Positions 7,022 to 15,242 are shown, numbered from the stretch's first letter. The stretch: 17,489 nucleotides of DNA from Irpex lacteus (GCA_001986395.2 MQVO02000174.1:1-17489); one strand, 5' to 3'. Translations and numbers: made by a program. The notes: generated from the sequence alone by a model not told the origin.

Positions 7022-8677
7022 ATGGACAGATACACCGTACCCAAGATAGAATCCAATTTCAGTAAAATACCCACAACAATATATGAGTCACTTACAGGGA
7101 AGACACATACAGATAGTTGGGTACCTACATGGGTATGGTGGGTAGTTGGTGGAATTGTCTCATTTGGAGTAATATTCACAGCATTTTCAGTATACAAAGA
7201 TCCATCAATCATAACAAATTTATTTCCATGGAATAGAACTCCTAATGTAAATAATAATGTTCCACAGAATGGATTAGGTGCACCTGGTGATCAACCTGAT
7301 ATACAAATAAATGATGCAAGAACACACAGAAACCCCATATATTGGTTATATGATGGTCTTACAATGGTGACAGGTAACTACAGAACAGCATTGAATTGGT
7401 TCAATCCGTTCCATTGGGTATCTGGAGCAAATACATCAGATGCGTTCAATAATTTTATGCATGATCAAACTAATCCAAATACAGTAAATCGTGCACAATT
7501 TCCATATACAATGGATAATCCTCATGATAACTGGTTTAATAGATTAAGATTAGCTGTATTTGGTGAAAGTAACAGTGAAAGATTGTTGAGAGAGACTAGG
7601 TTAAGAGAGGTTCAAGAAGCTCACGATGTATTTGTACATGGTACAGGTGTACACACTCCTGCAAAACCGAGCGGACCCTTCGATCCCTCAGCAGCATTTG
7701 AGAAAACAAGTTATTTAAAACAATCTGTAGCTGGTACTGGACACAACTCACCATTACATGCACCTTCTGTTAAAGATACACTTAAAAACTTTAGTATGGA
7801 AAATGCATTTAATGAAGCTAAAAACCCAATAAAATCTACTCCTATTGACCCTGCAAATATTCCTGCTGATGATCAGAAAGCATGGAGTGAACATGAGTAT
7901 GAAAAAGGTAAAGGTCCAGGTCCCAAAAATGATGTAAATCCAGCTGAAGGATCATCTAATAAATCTTCTAACAATCAACCTCAATCTCCTAAATCTGATG
8001 TTAGTGATCATCAACCTCAATCTCATAAATCTGAGGTGAATGATCATCAAACAGAAGATGATAAAGGTAAAAATGATAAAGGTAAAGATAAACAAGAGGA
8101 TACAAATAAATCATCTAAACAAACTAAAGCAGATAGAGCTACAGTGAGTTTAGATGATGAAGAAGAAGAACCTCAGCGTAGACATCCAATACTTGATGCA
8201 TTCCATAAAATGATTAGTAATAAGAGAGCTCTAAGAGAGCAAGCACCTACAACTATTTTTGATACTGATACTCATGATAATTCAAATATTCCCCATGAAT
8301 ATAAGAATGAGCATGATAAAGATTCAAAATTTAAGCCTAATATCTATAGAATAAATGATGCATATATGGAAGATAAAGATTTAGAACGTGATGTAAGAAG
8401 ATATAATGAACCTAATGATGAAAATTATTGGTCAAGTGAAGGAAGTTCTTACGATCATGATCATAATTCTAATGTAGATAAGACTCCAAAAGAGTTTAAT
8501 AAATCTATTTATAATTATCATGATGAGTTTGCCAGCCCAGTTGATTTAGAATCTATTAAAAGAGATGATTCTATCTCTAAAATATTAGATGATGTGTGGG
8601 CTGATAAAACTCAAGATGATACTCCTGAAAGTAATATTAATGAGAGTAAATCATCAAATGAGGATAATGATAAATGA
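7022..8677 (+). CDS. Hypothetical one-helix membrane protein with acidic repetitive tail (551 aa or longer)
   Basis: The longest uninterrupted frame in the window, with no frameshift over 1.65 kb. The first ATG in frame is 7022, but the frame is open back to about 6854 and that extension reads like protein (VPRPPPDPDWKIWRWGS, then NSYDTRPVNPNIFSSGS). The true start is therefore probably upstream, perhaps at ATG 6867 with a one-base shift, or at a non-ATG codon. From 7022: a tryptophan-rich patch and one transmembrane helix (about residues 33-57), a tryptophan/asparagine-rich soluble part (100-180), then a long disordered charged region. Residues 318-341 hold a 12-residue tandem repeat (NQPQSPKSDVSD, HQPQSHKSEVND), followed by K/D/E-rich sequence including LDDEEEEPQRR near 377-387. 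It ends GAT-AAA-TGA, where TGA (8675-8677) would be tryptophan in code 4; the next in-frame codons would then add a few residues. No family is recognised; it could be a plasmid-derived structural or terminal-protein-like gene, but that is speculation. Confidence 0.75.
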   Translation: MDRYTVPKIESNFSKIPTTIYESLTGKTHTDSWVPTWVWWVVGGIVSFGVIFTAFSVYKDPSIITNLFPWNRTPNVNNNVPQNGLGAPGDQPDIQINDARTHRNPIYWLYDGLTMVTGNYRTALNWFNPFHWVSGANTSDAFNNFMHDQTNPNTVNRAQFPYTMDNPHDNWFNRLRLAVFGESNSERLLRETRLREVQEAHDVFVHGTGVHTPAKPSGPFDPSAAFEKTSYLKQSVAGTGHNSPLHAPSVKDTLKNFSMENAFNEAKNPIKSTPIDPANIPADDQKAWSEHEYEKGKGPGPKNDVNPAEGSSNKSSNNQPQSPKSDVSDHQPQSHKSEVNDHQTEDDKGKNDKGKDKQEDTNKSSKQTKADRATVSLDDEEEEPQRRHPILDAFHKMISNKRALREQAPTTIFDTDTHDNSNIPHEYKNEHDKDSKFKPNIYRINDAYMEDKDLERDVRRYNEPNDENYWSSEGSSYDHDHNSNVDKTPKEFNKSIYNYHDEFASPVDLESIKRDDSISKILDDVWADKTQDDTPESNINESKSSNEDNDK

Positions 8678-9247
8678 GATTTTTAATATAACCCCAAATG
8701 CGAGTTAGTGTAATGGGAGTTAGAATTTGTCTATAGGAATAATTTTGTGTCTAATATAATAAAAATATATAATTAACTATTTTTATATTGTCCTGATTTA
8801 AATCTAAAAATTTTAGATACAAAGTGGTACTAATTTCTAATTTAAATTAAATTAATTTTTGTTCCAGACATAAGTGTTAAATATTATATAATAAACTTTA
8901 CTCTTCTTCTCTCCCTTTTTTCTTTAAAATAAAAGTAGGGAGACTTGCTTAATATATACCCTTAATTTAATTAAATTTCTTTTTTATAAAATTTTACCCC
9001 AAGTTAACTTGTTTTTACTTCTTAATGTATTCTATAACCTTTACTAAATAGTAATAATATAAATAATTACCTCTTTTTGTCTTTTTGCCCTTTATCTTTT
9101 TTAATAAAAAAAAAAAATAAAAGAAATAAAATAAGAAGAAGAGGCAACGATTATTTTTATCTCAGTTTTAGACATCTTAACTCTCTTTTAGGTTTATATC
9201 TCCATCCACAGTTTGTACTGTCGAAGGATAGATTTTTTACTTAAACT
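8678..9247. other. AT-rich intergenic region with imperfect hairpins
   Basis: I see no gene. It contains CTCCC...GGGAG (about 8911-8942) and a long pyrimidine/purine fold CCTCTTTTT...AAGAAGAGG (about 9070-9144). The small hairpin ACAG/CTGT (9208-9221) sits inside ATCC/GGAT arms. Confidence 0.6.
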
Positions 9248-9314
9248 AAAAAAAACTAGGACCCAGCCCACAAAGTGGATTGGATTGTGGACAGAAATAA
9301 TTAGTTTTTTTGGG
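9248..9314. repeat. Hairpin element with long loop
   Basis: AAAAAAACTA on the left pairs with TAGTTTTTTT on the right. The right arm, AATTAGTTTTTTTGGG (9299-9314), is identical to bases 1-16 of the window. The loop contains CCCACAAAGTGG. Confidence 0.65.
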
Positions 9315-9437
9315 ATCTATGAGATTTTACAGTTAGCTCAGTAATTTTATAACTATAATGATCACACTTTTCAATTTTGATGGCAATAAATCTCTTTAGT
9401 TCGTCACCAGTATGCATAAGAATTGAACAGTTTTTTG

Positions 9438-9498
9438 GATTATCTGAGTATTAAGACAATCCACTTAGAATCTAAGAGGTCGTGGTTGGAGGATAATC
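9438..9498 (+). other. tRNA-like fold, probably decayed
   Basis: A perfect seven-pair terminal stem GATTATC/GATAATC encloses a second stem CC-CTTAG/CTAAG-GG. At 61 nt and without a proper T-loop or a seven-base anticodon loop it is not a normal tRNA. It may be a tRNA remnant or a chance hairpin. Confidence 0.2.
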
Positions 9499-9634
9499 AG
9501 TCTTCTAATCTTAAATATAGTCTCATCAAATACTTGTAAAGCTAAAGGGGATTGGAACCTTAAGATATGAAGGGAATAATACGATATATTTGTATAGTAA
9601 TAAAGTTTACTAGAATGAGGAATCTCCGATAAAA

Positions 9635-9664
9635 GCAAATAAAGACAATCAATACTTTTTTAAT
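9635..9664. repeat. 30-bp direct repeat, copy 1
   Basis: Identical to 10319-10348 (begins GCAAATAAAGACAATC). The pair brackets the ~650-bp segment that holds two minus-strand coding-like pieces. Confidence 0.85.
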
Positions 9665-9968
9665 TTAGGGGGGAGTGTCAAGACGAGTACCATTTGCATC
9701 AATCCGAATATAATATATTTGTACTTTTATCTATATAATCGGCAGGGTATTCTCTATCAAGAATAGTATTATGTATTATTTTAGCTATATTTTTATATTC
9801 TTCGAGTTTATAGATATATTATATAATACTAGAACACAACGCCCATTTTCATGTAAGATGTTGGAATGTATTTATAATTCTTTCTACGTATGCATCAGAT
9901 ATATTATTATGTCTATGTATAACAGTAAAATCTTGTTTTTCATTTTCAATAACTCTTTGTATAATTTC
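9660..9968 (-). pseudogene. Coding-like minus-strand fragment, unknown family
   Basis: Read in code 4, the minus strand shows RVIENEKQDFTVIHRHNNIS, DAYVERIINTFQHL and, after one frame change near 9820-9835, NIAKIIHNTILDREYPADYI followed by DKSTNILYSDW, ending at TAA 9660-9662. The amino-acid composition is protein-like and distinct from the low-complexity surroundings. I do not recognise it; a fragment of a plasmid gene is plausible given its position between direct repeats. Confidence 0.4.
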
Positions 9969-10010
9969 TAGATAACAGATAAAAGTATAGAATGGTTTAT
10001 AAATCTATCC

Positions 10011-10022
10011 AAAAAAACTAGG
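10011..10022. repeat. Half hairpin element
   Basis: AAAAAAACTAGG after CC at 10009-10010 matches the left arm of the palindrome family. I see no matching right arm nearby. Confidence 0.4.
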
Positions 10023-10043
10023 CTCTTTGTTGGAAGTACTTTT

Positions 10044-10322
10044 TTAATTTATCCTTTTTATTACCTTAACTTCTATTAAATTACTGTTATTTGATAGAAG
10101 AATAACTAATTCTAAACCCAATAATATTAATTCCTCATTAGAGAGATATAGATTGTTTTCACTACGGTACTCTAAAAATTTACATTCATTACTTATTACT
10201 CCACTTTCTAAATCTTTATTATACTTTTCTATACATACCAGTTCACTGCTGAGTACTACCAACAACACTTCTAACACATGCACTAGAAATACTTTACTGA
10301 GACTGAGATTTTGTTGATGCAA
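10044..10322 (-). CDS. Hypothetical protein or C-terminal fragment (92 codons)
   Basis: An open minus-strand frame whose second half looks like real protein: VCIEKYNKDLESGVISNECK, then FLEYRSENNLYLSNEELILL, a hydrophobic stretch, and a basic end EVKVIKRIN before the stop. The first half is leucine/valine-rich. An alternative frame upstream (SACVRSVVGSTQQWTG) also looks coding, so a frameshift near 10230 is possible. It may join the 9660-9968 fragment as one broken gene. Family unknown. Confidence 0.35.
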   Translation of the reverse strand: MHQQNLSLSKVFLVHVLEVLLVVLSSELVCIEKYNKDLESGVISNECKFLEYRSENNLYLSNEELILLGLELVILLSNNSNLIEVKVIKRIN

Positions 10323-10348
10323 ATAAAGACAATCAATACTTTTTTAAT
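10319..10348. repeat. 30-bp direct repeat, copy 2
   Basis: Identical to 9635-9664. It is followed at once by a 28-bp sequence (10348-10375) that recurs at 13834-13861. Confidence 0.85.
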
Positions 10349-10621
10349 CTACTTAAAATAAAATTAAATAAATTACACAGTCACAGGAGAGTAAATAATA
10401 TGTATTATTATTAAATAATTGGAGTCCTCAACATAAAAGAAGTAAAAAGCTTACACTTTCATATAAAAAATATAAATCACAACTTACTATTATTTTGGTA
10501 CTGGCGGCATCCGGCTAAGAGTATTCCTTATAAATTAAGTTGCTAAAGATGATACGGCTAACAAATAGAATATACCTAAATTAAAATCATAAAGAAAAGA
10601 TAAATATAAAATAAATATAAT
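10349..10621. other. AT-rich spacer
   Basis: Apart from the 28-bp repeat and a small GC-rich patch, GGCGGCATCCGGC (10503-10515), I see no gene or tRNA. Confidence 0.55.
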
Positions 10622-10781
10622 TTTGATAAAGGTAGAAATAGAGTTAGAATATACACAAACAGTTATTCTAAATCAGATGTAGAAAGTTTAGCTTTAGCTA
10701 TTAATACTAAACTAAATATATATACTGGTGTTTTATTGGATAGAAAAGATCAATGGTTTTTAACTAAAATAAAAGAATTAA
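10622..10781 (+). pseudogene. C-terminal fragment of a LAGLIDADG homing endonuclease
   Basis: The frame reads FDKGRNRVRIYTNSYSKSDV, then ESLALAINTKLNIYTGVLLD and RKDQWFLTK. The order RIYTNS(F/Y), then LA.AI, then a (I/L)YTGVL.DRK.QW segment is the hallmark of the second half of fungal group I intron LAGLIDADG proteins. The catalytic LAGLIDADG helices and the usual final SMLYK are absent, so it is a remnant. Its last 27 bp (10755-10781) recur at 11416-11442. Confidence 0.65.
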
Positions 10782-11465
10782 CCCTTCCCCCCAAATTAAA
10801 TTTATTACTTATTTGAACTCTTACAAAACTAATCAATTGTGTATAATGAAAGAATAAAAAGATATTGAATTTATTCATTTTTATTATTTTTTCTCTTAGT
10901 CAATTTCTCGCATCACGAGATCATTGCTTTCTATAACCACCGAATCCAAGGGTTATACAACTTTTATAGTTTCGCTAGTAATCTAAATAGTCTTAGAGTA
11001 GTTTTTATGTTTTTTCAGTTCTCTTAAAGAAAAAGTAAACAAAAAGAATGTGTATTCTATAATGTAACTCCCTCTCTCCTGAAATAAATTATAAGATAGG
11101 GAGACCCAAATTTAATTTATTTTTAGTTATAAGAGCTAAACTACTACACTTACACTGTCAAACTGCACATTATATTACTGTGAATATACTTTTCCCCAAA
11201 CTTTTTTATATGTTTGAGTAGTAGAAGCTTACTATTCCTTACTTTATATCTCATTTTTTATTACCATACCTAATCATAACTTAACATTATGAAGTTTATA
11301 ACAAGTTAATATCTCTGTTAATATCTGTTAAGATTGTAATTGTAGGGTATACTTTGTAGAAATATAACTACTCCAATACTGTGTTAGTGTTACATACAGT
11401 AAACAGTTCCCCCCCGGTTTTTAACTAAAATAAAAGAATTAATATAATAGTTTATTATTATTGAT
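10782..11465. other. Mosaic AT-rich spacer
   Basis: I see no complete gene. It holds an inverted copy of the TTTGAACTCTTACAA repeat (10813-10827), a CTCCC...GGGAG fold near 11070-11103, the sequence ATAGGGAGACCCAAATT (11096-11112) that recurs at 13866-13882, and a C7 run at 11409-11415 directly abutting the 27-bp endonuclease tail repeat (11416-11442). Confidence 0.55.
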
Positions 11466-11629
11466 TTATTGATTATAGTCTCCAGCAAGAAGAGTACCAA
11501 ATACACCCACACTACTAATTGCTAATGTAAGAATGAATCCATAGTTGTGGTCTACGATGGTTACCCAGGTGCAAATGAAATTACACATCAACAAAGAAGA
11601 GCAGAAACAAGAGAGATAAACCACTCAAT
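11466..11629 (-). pseudogene. nad1: nad1 fragment (NADH dehydrogenase subunit 1)
   Basis: On the minus strand, IEWFISLVSALLCWCVISFAPG is followed, after one missing G in the run at 11564-11566, by VTIVDHNYGFILTLAISSVG and VFGTLLAG. This aligns without gaps to the nad1 segment of the form WxVIPFxxG-x(5)-D-x-N-x-G-x(5)-AISSxGVxG-x(3)-AG. The expected W(S/A)SNSKYAF after LAG is missing and replaced by DYNQ and a TAA at 11466-11468. Only some 50 of ~330 residues are present, so this is a displaced scrap or an exon cut by introns. Confidence 0.75.
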
Positions 11630-11647
11630 TTAATTAAAATAAAGCTT

Positions 11648-11695
11648 CCCCAAAAAACTAGGAATTATAATTAATTCTAACTAGTTTTTGTGGGG
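11648..11695. repeat. Palindromic hairpin element
   Basis: CCCCAAAAAACTAG (11648-11661) pairs with CTAGTTTTTGTGGGG (11681-11695), with one bulged base. The loop GAATTATAATTAATTC is itself self-complementary. Confidence 0.8.
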
Positions 11696-11847
11696 TCTGG
11701 GTAAATTGAACTAAAGCTATAAAAGCTAAAATAATATCCAGAGGATATGGGCAAAGCAAATGTTTCTTTAACAATACGACTACTGCTTCTACTCCCCCTA
11801 TAACTCTCAGTATTCTTGTAAGAGGATAGTTATAGTAATAATCAATA

Positions 11848-12186
<339 letters not shown>

Positions 12187-12405
12187 ATTGACAAAAGATA
12201 CATTGAACATTTTATTTACTTGGAGCAAGATAAACCTGTTTTAGGGAGATATACTTTCAAGTTAAACTCAGTTGACGAAAGTGCAAATTTAATTAACGCA
12301 AAGGTTTAAAAAACTTTTATGAAAGTGGAGGTTACTAATGTCGACACTAAAGAGGTTACAATATATTTTTCTATTGGTGCTGCTTCTAATATCTCCAAAG
12401 TTTAG
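12187..12405 (+). pseudogene. Remnant of an intron-encoded endonuclease tail (NUMOD1-like), fused in frame to cox1
   Basis: The cox1 frame continues straight into IDKRYIEHFIYLEQDKPVLG-RYTFKLN, stops at TAA 12307-12309, and resumes in the same frame with KVEVTNVDTKEVTIYFSIGA-ASNISKV before TAG 12403-12405. The pattern V-E-V-T-N/D-x(2)-T-x-E-x-T-x-Y-x-SI-x-AA is typical of the NUMOD1 DNA-binding repeat in fungal GIY-YIG homing enzymes, and K-P-x-x-GRY-x-FK is the end of such a repeat. The nuclease domain expected between exon and tail is missing, implying an internal deletion. Confidence 0.6.
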
Positions 12406-12526
12406 TTAAAAGTGGGTATTATTTGTGTCTAACAATAAACTATACTGACAAATAACCATAGTATATATTAACTCGAGGATAAAGTTGTGATTCGTTTATT
12501 TGTATACAAATTATTAAATAAAAAAA

Positions 12527-12548
12527 AAAAGGATAAGCTTATCCTTTT
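12527..12548. promoter_or_regulatory. Perfect 22-bp palindrome just upstream of an ORF start
   Basis: AAAAGGATAAG followed by its exact reverse complement. It ends three bases before ATG 12552. It could be a processing signal, a cruciform or a regulatory hairpin; the function is unknown. Confidence 0.5.
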
Positions 12549-12551
12549 GAT

Positions 12552-13361
12552 ATGGAAGAGAAATTAAGTTTAAAAACATCCTTATATAATCCAAAAAGGT
12601 TTAATCGAATTAACTGTCAAAAACAAATTGGGCTTACATTAACCAATTTAAATAAAACACACTTTATCCTTTTTATTTTAACTTTTATTTTTAGGGGAGG
12701 GAGAATCTTTAAATTTATTTCAATGGAGGAGAGGATTATGGGAGCTATAAAATGTATTTCTTTGTGTATTTAAAAGCAGCGTATGATATAAATCTATATG
12801 TTCGAGGTGGCTCTGTAGCAAACTATTATAAAATGTATAAAACATCCGAGGGTTGAGGTTTATTTTATAGTAAGGATGTACGAATTTAATGTAATACATT
12901 AACTAGTTATAAGGGGATAATTGTCTATAATAAACTAATTATGGTTATTGAACAGAAAGTTAATGATGGTATATGTGACGTCGTGCCTCATCGTAACATC
13001 TTGCTCGTCATAGTTAAGGGGGGAAACTCAAAGATTTAGCTTGTCAAGGGCAAGGTTTTAAGGTGTTTGTAAACGCAAATGCTAAGCGTTATTTTAGCAC
13101 AACTCGAACAGTACTTAATGATGAAAGTGTGGATAGAGGGATTGATCAGACAATAGGTCAATTGGATGGTCATCTTTATGATACCACTGATAAGCTTCTC
13201 CGTGATAAATTTTATTTTAAAAGATTTTGGATTTATTACCGGATTTCCTGTACTTGTGATTTAGTCATTAATCCTTTTTGTATTATTATTAAAAAAGGGG
13301 GGGTTTTACCTTAAATTTTGAGTTGAATGGTGGGTTGCAGCAAGAAATAATAAGGGGGTAA
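12552..13361 (+). pseudogene. Broken ORF of unknown function, copy with longer 5' end
   Basis: From ATG 12552 the frame reads MEEKLSLKTSLYNPKRFNRI, then FILTFIFRGGRIFKFISM, and enters the duplicated block at 12680. Inside the block the content equals the 5.5-kb copy: A-run frame change near 12748-12752, one in-frame TAA, G-run change near 13018-13023, then the FVNANAKRYFSTTR segment. With seven instead of eight Gs near 13297-13303 the final frame ends early (KKGGVLP, stop near 13314) instead of 13361. The unique 5' part suggests this is the parental copy and that the other lost its beginning. Function unknown. Confidence 0.45.
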
Positions 13362-13538
13362 ACAAATTTATCTCAACTTAGATTGTTCCATTTTGTTCCA
13401 TTCTTAAAAGAGATTATTAGAATAAGTTTTTGTTATTATTTAAACCCAAAAAACTAGGGTCGCGGTAGAAATAATCCCCAAAAAAACTAGTTAGAATTAT
13501 TTATAATACCTAGTTTTTGGGGATGTTTTTTGGGGGAT
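12680..13538. repeat. Large direct duplication, copy 2 (859 bp)
   Basis: Direct repeat of 5534-6393 at an offset of about 7.15 kb, identical by eye except for one G in a homopolymer. It includes a full nested double hairpin (13445-13536) at its right end. Confidence 0.95.
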
Positions 13539-14690
13539 GGAAGGAGGGTAGTGACTATTAAAATAAACTAACTGACCTTTGACAAAGTACACTTAGAGTA
13601 AAGAAAGTTTATTTTAATTATATTTAATCAACTACAATTCAAATATTATAAAGTAATTAAAATAATACTTTTGTATCAATCTTAAAATAATGCTTATAAA
13701 ATAATATTATTATTAGATTAAAGATTAGTAATCATGGGGTTACTCCCTTAAGGACTAAGATTGTACTGTCTATTGTAAGAGATAGATTAAATTTATTTAA
13801 AGTTACTTAGTTAATACTTTATTTTGGGGACCCTCTACTTAAAATAAAATTAAATAAATTATAATATAGGGAGACCCAAATTAAAATAAAATAACTGTGT
13901 GTTTATAAAATAATGTGTAGTATCATCTTAGTGAGTAAAACACTCATCTATCAATTAATTAAAGATAAAATAGTAATTAGAGTGATAAATTAATTTAATA
14001 GTATATTAAATTAATTATTTAAACTCTACCTAATTAAATAATTATTATTAGAAAAAGAATAGAGTATCTCTACCAATAATAAATTATCATACAGGGTACA
14101 GATTGGTTCAGTCAACTATCATTAATCTTCTTTATTAGCAATATTGATATAATAGGATGGTAGTGTTAAAAACTAAAAATAAAAAATAAATTATTAAACA
14201 TTTCCATTAATCCACCCCAAATAAAATGAGTAAAGTTAAAGAATAAAAAGAAATAAATTTAGAATATCTATATTCTTTAATCTAATAAGAATAAATAAAT
14301 AAAGGAGTGATTATAAAATAGTGAGTAATTCTAATTGAACGGTAGTTAACTCTCTAAATAAATAATAGAGAATACTATTTATATTATTAAATAAAGAAAT
14401 AACTCTGATTAACTAAGTAATTAATTAATTAAATAAAAAGTAATCATTCCATTGTTCCATTTAATATAATATATTTCTACCCTCATCCACTTACAGTGAA
14501 TGCTCCCCCCTTTTTTTTATATTAAAAAAAAGGATAAAGGGAGTTGGAGGGGTACCCTCCAATATCTTATTAATTAATTATTCCTTTAAAGTGATTGTAT
14601 CTAAGAGAGTAAAAAAATTTAATTATTTAATTTGAACTCTTACAATCATTAGTAATATGCAAAGTTAAAGAATATAAAGATAATAAATAC
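13539..14690. other. Long AT-rich gene-free region with dispersed repeats
   Basis: About 1.15 kb without a credible ORF or tRNA. It holds the 28-bp repeat (13834-13861) running into the AGGGAGACCCAAATT repeat, inverted copies of the AATGAGTAAAGTTAAAGAAT family (14226-14245 and 14630-14690), and a KpnI-centred near-palindrome TTGGAGGGGTACCCTCCAA (14544-14562). Confidence 0.6.
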
Positions 14691-14696
14691 CTTTGA

Positions 14697-14923
14697 ACTA
14701 TAGCAGGATTAGGAAGTTGGACTGGATGGATTACTTCTTATGAATATTAAAAAGCAATAGAACTTGGATATAAATTCGAAATTCTCAGAGGGTATAAATT
14801 TGATAGATAAAATATATTTAAAGAGTATATTGAAAGATTATATTCATTAAGATTAGAATATAGTAAAGATAACCCTATGAATTTAATTGCTAAACTATTA
14901 ATTCATAATTTAGCAACTAAATC
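14697..14923 (+). pseudogene. dpo: Decayed fragment of a plasmid-type family B DNA polymerase
   Basis: In one frame it reads TIAGLGSWTGWITSYEY, TAA, KAIELGYKFEILRGYKFDR, TAA, NIFKEYIERLYSLRLEYSKD then NPMNLIAKLLIHNL. It aligns colinearly with the segment of the 15.6-17.5 kb polymerase that leads into motif B (TIAGVGSWTGWVSS to AKLLMNSLYG), on the opposite strand and clearly diverged. Two nonsense codons replace conserved positions while the frame is kept, and the motif B asparagine-serine pair has decayed to HN. This is an old, independent copy. Confidence 0.85.
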
Positions 14924-15042
14924 AGACCCCCAACAAACCTTACAACCAGTAAGATTGTTGCGTAGTTTTAATCGCAGGTCAAACCCTGCCTTCATTTGGA
15001 GTCAAACTAAATAGTAGCTGTTTAAATTACAACAGTGGGGGA

Positions 15043-15106
15043 GGGCAAGCGCCTTCAGAGAGCATGTACGCACCTCTCGGTTGCGTGAAAATCCGCAACT
15101 TGGCCC
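15043..15106 (+). ncRNA. Compact three-way-junction RNA fold of unknown class
   Basis: The outer stem GGGCAAG/CTTGGCCC (one bulge) encloses two hairpins: GAGAG/CTCTC with an 11-nt loop (15057-15077) and GGTTGCG/CGCAAC with an 8-nt loop (15079-15099). The 64-nt unit is GC-rich in AT-rich DNA. It resembles a tRNA lacking a D-arm but has no proper anticodon or T-loop. It lies 43 bp from trnD. Strand is undetermined; the minus strand folds too. Confidence 0.35.
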
Positions 15107-15148
15107 AAATATAATAAAAAGGAAACAGGTTGAAAAGGGAGAGATATA

Positions 15149-15221
15149 CGAGCCCTTCCAGATTCGAACTGGGACCTCCCCGATTGACAATCGGGTACTC
15201 TACCTATTAAGCTAAGGGCCC
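15149..15221 (-). tRNA. trnD: tRNA-Asp (GTC)
   Basis: On the minus strand the acceptor GGGCCCT/AGGGCTC closes with one G-T pair. The D-stem is AGCT-type, the anticodon stem CCCGA/TCGGG encloses TTGTCAA with anticodon GTC, and the T-loop is TTCGAAT. The discriminator is G. It lies on the same strand as and downstream of dpo. Confidence 0.92.
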
Positions 15222-15242
15222 TATTTTAATTTTACTAGCCCA

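Noticed and set aside
6819..7212. Two overlapping minus-strand ORFs
   Set aside because: They are antisense shadows of the large plus-strand ORF and its upstream extension.
9338..9412. tRNA candidate with GAGATTT/AAATCTC ends and TTAGCTCAGT inside
   Set aside because: The D-arm motif is out of register with the terminal stem, and no anticodon or T arm can be drawn.
9771..9971. 66-codon plus-strand ORF rich in F, I and Y
   Set aside because: Low-complexity antisense of the minus-strand fragment at 9660-9968, which looks more like protein.
11545..11631. Plus-strand frame reading VYDGYPGANEITHQQRRAET
   Set aside because: It is complementary to the nad1 fragment, which aligns position by position with a known family.
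14930..15000. tRNA candidate around GCAGG/CCTGC with TCAAAC loop
   Set aside because: Only a T-arm-like hairpin is present; no acceptor or anticodon stem fits.
15002..15190. 62-codon minus-strand ORF
   Set aside because: It overlaps trnD and the three-way-junction fold and has no protein features.
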